From Anaerolineaceae bacterium UBA700 (GTDB lineage: Bacteria > Chloroflexota > Anaerolineae > Anaerolineales > Anaerolineaceae): a DNA stretch of 7,697 nucleotides. A program made the translations under genes and the position numbers. The notes below the pieces were generated by a model. That model ran no database searches. It was not told where the DNA came from and saw nothing but the letters and a program-made list of their open reading frames with translations. The stretch covers positions 8,132 to 15,828 of the forward strand of contig DBMK01000016.1 in assembly GCA_002298885.1 (NCBI GenBank), written 5' to 3'. Every line of letters starts with the position of its first letter. Within the stretch, counting starts at the first letter, position 1. Shown one piece after another: positions 5,148 through 7,697 of this stretch.

Positions 5148-6212
5148 TCAATGCCGGTGGCGATGGTGCAGGTCCGGGGCATGAGCATGGCTGTGGACGA
5201 GGGTTTCGTGGACGTGGACGTGCGAATGCTCTCCACTAAAGGCCGCGCCGTTCTCGTCAACGTGCTGGTGATGCTCATCCAGATGCGCATGGCGGTGTTC
5301 GTGTTCGAGACGCTCGTGCACGTGGGTATGCTGATGGTCTTCCTTGAGCATCAGCCAGGCCCCACCTACCATGAACGGAAGGGCGTAGAAAAATGAGGTT
5401 TGGGGGGTCTCTCTGAAGATTACCAGCGAAAGGAGCATGCCAACGAACGGGGCCGATCCAAATAAAGTGCTGGTGCGGGCCACGCCCAAACTGCGCAGCG
5501 CCAGGATAAACAAGGCAATGCTCATCCCGTAACAGACGAATCCGAGGATTAAGGCCGGAAGGATTTGCGCAGGCCCCGGGATCGGTTTGCCCAACAACAG
5601 GGCCAGCAGCAAAGAAAATGACCCCGCGCCCAGGCCCTTAATCGCTACAATCACCAACGGATTCTTGGCGGAAATATTACGGGTGAAATTGTTATCCAAC
5701 CCCCACAGCGAACAGGCCCCCAGAATTCCCAGGGCGCCCAGCGAGAATTCCAGGGTCGCGGCCGGCTGCCAGGTGAGCAATATACTGCCCAGGGTAATCA
5801 AAGCGACTGCCCAGGCGGTCCGTTTGCCGACTGCTTCTTTGAATACCAGGGCGGCGATTAACGTGGTGGCAACCCCTTCGAAATTGAGCAGGAGCGAGGC
5901 GCTGGAGGCCGAAGCGTTTTTCAATCCCAATAACAAGAGAATTGGGGCGGCGACCCCGCCGGTAAGGATAGCCCCAGCCAACCAGGGCAAATCGGCCCGG
6001 CCGATATTGGCCTCCACCGGCTGCGAGCGGGTAAAGTATTTCTGAGCCACGAGCAAAAGCCCGATTCCCAGGCCGCTGCCCAGGTACAGCAAAGCTGCCA
6101 GAACAATCGAATCCATCTCCCCCAGCATCAATTTAGCAAGCGGTGTGCTGGCGCCGAACAAGACGGCGGCCAAAATGGCTAGAAGGGGCGGGTAGATCTT
6201 TCGAAGCTGCAT
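5148..6212 (-). CDS. DMT/EamA-family transporter with His-rich tail
   Basis: A 354-residue inner-membrane transporter of the drug/metabolite superfamily. Two EamA repeats of about five membrane segments each cover roughly residues 8-148 and 158-290. The first carries FGASTPLAKL near its start and LLNFEGVATTLIAALVFKE at 108-126; the second carries ARTSTLFGSAPFVGMLLSLV at 245-264 and FRE. Residues 293-354 form a tail with 22 histidines in 62 residues, made of two similar blocks; this should face the cytoplasm if the topology is the usual ten-segment one. The tail suggests binding of a metal such as Zn, Ni or Co, yet EamA proteins usually move organic metabolites, so the substrate is unknown. 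I recall similar tails on DMT proteins in other bacteria. I chose ATG 6212, with AAAAGG at a workable distance, over a TTG at 6239 that has no ribosome site. It is convergent with the Mth938-like gene and divergent from tyrS. Confidence 0.88.
   Translation of the reverse strand: MQLRKIYPPLLAILAAVLFGASTPLAKLMLGEMDSIVLAALLYLGSGLGIGLLLVAQKYFTRSQPVEANIGRADLPWLAGAILTGGVAAPILLLLGLKNASASSASLLLNFEGVATTLIAALVFKEAVGKRTAWAVALITLGSILLTWQPAATLEFSLGALGILGACSLWGLDNNFTRNISAKNPLVIVAIKGLGAGSFSLLLALLLGKPIPGPAQILPALILGFVCYGMSIALFILALRSLGVARTSTLFGSAPFVGMLLSLVIFRETPQTSFFYALPFMVGGAWLMLKEDHQHTHVHERLEHEHRHAHLDEHHQHVDENGAAFSGEHSHVHVHETLVHSHAHAPDLHHRHRH
5151..5336 (-). repeat. Region encoding duplicated His-rich tail
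   Basis: The coding sequence holds two related blocks: 5262-5336 (25 codons) and 5151-5228 (26 codons), separated by an 11-codon linker VDENGAAFSGE without repeats. Both blocks follow the plan H-x-H-x-H-V-H-E-x-L-x-H-x-H-x-H-A-H and end in a cluster containing HH-x-H. The alignment suggests an ancient tandem duplication. Confidence 0.75.
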
Positions 6213-6265
6213 CGGAACTGCCTTTTGAGCTGAAAACAAGGACCGGGCGGTGTTTTAATTCTACT

Positions 6266-6295
6266 ATGATAATCGGCGCGGCGAATACTGGTAAA
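6266..6295 (-). promoter_or_regulatory. Likely promoter for the EamA transporter gene
   Basis: On the - strand TTTACC (6290-6295) and TATCAT (6266-6271) are 18 bases apart, with the -10 matching five of six positions. Transcription would start near 6259, leaving a leader of about 47 bases before ATG 6212. The -35 side abuts the large palindrome at 6299-6335, which could therefore affect promoter access. Confidence 0.4.
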
Positions 6296-6298
6296 ATA

Positions 6299-6335
6299 GA
6301 GATGGAATTGGCGGCCGGGCCGCCAATTCCATCTC
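6299..6335. repeat. Near-perfect 37-bp palindrome between divergent genes
   Basis: Eighteen-base arms (6299-6316 and 6318-6335) are exact reverse complements around a single central G. Each arm joins GAGATGGAATT to GGCGGCC. It lies 49 bases before the tyrS start and directly beside the likely transporter promoter. As there is no T-run and the flanking genes are divergent, a terminator role is unlikely; an operator, a tyrS leader hairpin or a REP-like repeat are the alternatives. Confidence 0.75.
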
Positions 6336-6384
6336 AGAGAGAGGATAGAGCAGCCGTCCGAAAGAAGGCGCGCAATAAGAATTT

Positions 6385-7665
6385 ATGGCAACCAGCATCT
6401 TTGAAGAACTAAAATGGCGGGGCATGGTGTACGACTACGTCGAGGGCGTCCAGGACCTGCTCGCCAGCGAAAAGGTCACCGTCTACAACGGTTTCGACGC
6501 CACCGCCGACAGCCTGCACGTGGGCCACATGGTGCCCCTGCTGGCGCTGGCGCGCCTGCAGCGCTTTGGCCACCACCCCATCGCCCTGGCCGGCGGCGGC
6601 ACCAGCATGATCGGCGACCCTTCCGGCAGGAGCACCGAGCGCAACATGCTCAGCCGCCAGATGATCGAGGCCAACGTCGAATCCATCAAGCAGCAACTGG
6701 CGCGCTTCCTGGATTTCGAGGTCAAGACCAACCCGGCCCGCCTGATGAACAACGCCGACTGGCTGCTGCCGCTGAACCTGGTCGACTTCCTGCGCGACAT
6801 CGGCAAGCACTTCACGGTCAATTCCATGCTGAGCAAGGACTCGGTCAAGAACCGCCTCGAACGCGAGGAAGGCCTGTCCTTCACCGAGTTCTCCTACATG
6901 CTGCTCCAGTCCTACGACTTTTTGCACCTGCACGACACCACCGGCTGCAAGCTGCAGACCGGGGGCAGCGACCAGTGGGGCAACATCACCGCCGGGGCCG
7001 AGCTGGTGCGGCGCATGCGCGGCGCCCCGGTTTACGCCCTGGTCTACCCGCTGATCACCAAGGCAGACGGCTCCAAGTTCGGCAAGTCCGAGACCGGCAC
7101 GGTGTGGCTCTCGGCCGAGCGCACTTCGCCTTACCGCTTCTACCAGTACTGGTTCAACGCCGACGACCGGGACGTGGTGAACTACCTCAAGTACTTCACC
7201 TTCCTCAGCCAGGAGCGCATCCTGGAGTTGGAAGCCGGTGTGAAAGAGCACCCCGAGCAGCGCCTGGCCCAGCGCGAGCTGGCCACCCAAATGACCGGCC
7301 TGCTGCACGGCGAGACCGCCCTGGCCCGCGCCGAAGCCGCCACCGCCGTGCTCTTCGGCGGCGAGATCAGCGGCCTATCGGCGGCGGACATCGAGGACAT
7401 TTTCGCCGACGTGCCGTCCAGCGAGCTGCCACGCGCCCAACTGGAAGGCCCCGGCCTGGGCCTGGCCGACCTGCTGGCCACTACCAGCCTGGCCAAATCG
7501 AAGGGCGAGGCCCGCCGCTCGATGGCCGAAGGCGGCATCTATCTGAACAACCGCCGCGTGACCGATGAAAAGCAGTCCGCCGGCCCGGCCGACGTCATCG
7601 ACGGTCGCTTCATCGTCCTGCGCAAGGGGCGCAAGAACTACCATCTCGTTAAAGTTATCAGTTAA
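6385..7665 (+). CDS. tyrS: Tyrosyl-tRNA synthetase (class I)
   Basis: Charges tRNA-Tyr with tyrosine using ATP in the cytoplasm; an essential translation enzyme. At 426 residues it is full length for bacterial TyrRS. The catalytic Rossmann domain shows Y34 in [17 protein letters not shown] with the HIGH-type motif HVGH at 45-48, GDPSGR with D78, the tyrosine pocket Y171, Q175 and D178 in [18 protein letters not shown] at 191-200, and the KMSKS-type loop KFGKS at 231-235. The anticodon-binding helical region follows, then an S4 RNA-binding domain from about residue 360 (LADLL...[19 protein letters not shown]) to the end. The start at ATG 6385 fits the usual N-terminus (EELKWRG). The nearest GAAGG is 17 bases away, so the ribosome site is poor. 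No T-box leader was recognised upstream. Confidence 0.97.
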   Translation: MATSIFEELKWRGMVYDYVEGVQDLLASEKVTVYNGFDATADSLHVGHMVPLLALARLQRFGHHPIALAGGGTSMIGDPSGRSTERNMLSRQMIEANVESIKQQLARFLDFEVKTNPARLMNNADWLLPLNLVDFLRDIGKHFTVNSMLSKDSVKNRLEREEGLSFTEFSYMLLQSYDFLHLHDTTGCKLQTGGSDQWGNITAGAELVRRMRGAPVYALVYPLITKADGSKFGKSETGTVWLSAERTSPYRFYQYWFNADDRDVVNYLKYFTFLSQERILELEAGVKEHPEQRLAQRELATQMTGLLHGETALARAEAATAVLFGGEISGLSAADIEDIFADVPSSELPRAQLEGPGLGLADLLATTSLAKSKGEARRSMAEGGIYLNNRRVTDEKQSAGPADVIDGRFIVLRKGRKNYHLVKVIS

Positions 7666-7671
7666 AAAAAG

Positions 7672-7697
7672 AAGAATCCACGAATTTCGCCAATTTT
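7672..7697. repeat. Possible dispersed AT-rich repeat at window end
   Basis: CCACGAATTTCGCCAATTTT directly after tyrS resembles short CCACGAATTT-type intergenic repeats that I recall from many environmental genomes. The window ends within it, so neither its full length nor a tyrS terminator can be judged. Confidence 0.3.

Noticed and set aside
5118..5396. Open frame on + overlapping the end of the transporter gene, rich in Val and Met
   Set aside because: It is the antisense of the CAC and CAT histidine codons of the transporter tail, which read as GTG and ATG. It has no ribosome site and no family resemblance.
6336..6384. T-box leader for tyrS
   Set aside because: No T-box-type sequence, specifier loop or terminator/antiterminator pair could be recognised; the leader is short and has only the palindrome upstream.
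6409..7308. 299-residue open frame on - within tyrS
   Set aside because: It has a repetitive Val, Gln, Leu, Gly and Ala composition with no recognisable domain, and is fully explained as antisense of tyrS.
6414..7568. Long open frame on + within tyrS
   Set aside because: It is a +2 shadow of tyrS, rich in Arg, Pro, Gly and His, produced by GC-rich codons. The tyrS frame has all catalytic motifs.
1..7697. CRISPR array, prophage, toxin-antitoxin or defence island
   Set aside because: No regularly spaced repeats, integrase, transposase, phage or nuclease genes are present. The CPBP protein can be linked to immunity in some settings but has no such neighbour here.

Overview
The window is a 7.7 kb piece of a GC-rich bacterial chromosome with AT-rich intergenic islands. 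It holds seven convincing protein genes, six on + and one on -, and no rRNA, tRNA, CRISPR or transposase gene that I can see. My best guess for the source is a Chloroflexota (Anaerolineae-like) bacterium. That rests on overall impression: GC-rich palindromes of the CCTCACCCCCGACCCCTCTCC type between genes, weak Shine-Dalgarno sites, and a membrane thiol-oxidoreductase whose N-terminal half I associate with archaea and Chloroflexota. No marker in the window proves it.

Layout. Positions 1-254 are intergenic: half of a GC-rich repeat cut by the window edge, a perfect 28-bp palindrome, an AT-rich motif and a sigma70-like promoter. A CtaG-type cytochrome c oxidase assembly membrane protein follows (255-1175). 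After a 338-bp gene-free stretch comes a two-gene operon: a SufS-like PLP-dependent cysteine desulfurase family protein (1514-2725) and, 3 bp later, a membrane-anchored DsbA/thioredoxin-fold protein with a CYLC active site (2729-3673). A hairpin repeat closes this operon. A CPBP (CAAX/Abi-type) intramembrane metalloprotease (3802-4551) stands alone between two hairpin repeats. Next is a small Mth938/AAMDC-family protein (4762-5124), convergent with a DMT/EamA transporter that carries a 62-residue histidine-rich tail (complement 5148-6212). A divergent intergenic region with a large palindrome separates the transporter from a complete tyrosyl-tRNA synthetase (6385-7665).

How the genes fit together. 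Only the desulfurase-like gene and the DsbA-like gene look like a true operon, and they suggest a thiol or sulfur redox function. CtaG points to aerobic respiration with a copper haem oxidase, but no oxidase subunit gene is present here. The rest is ordinary single-gene chromosomal content. The least explained items are the desulfurase/DsbA-like pair with its unusual active-site surroundings and cysteine-bearing membrane half, the duplicated His-rich tail of the transporter, and several palindromic or repeated intergenic elements.
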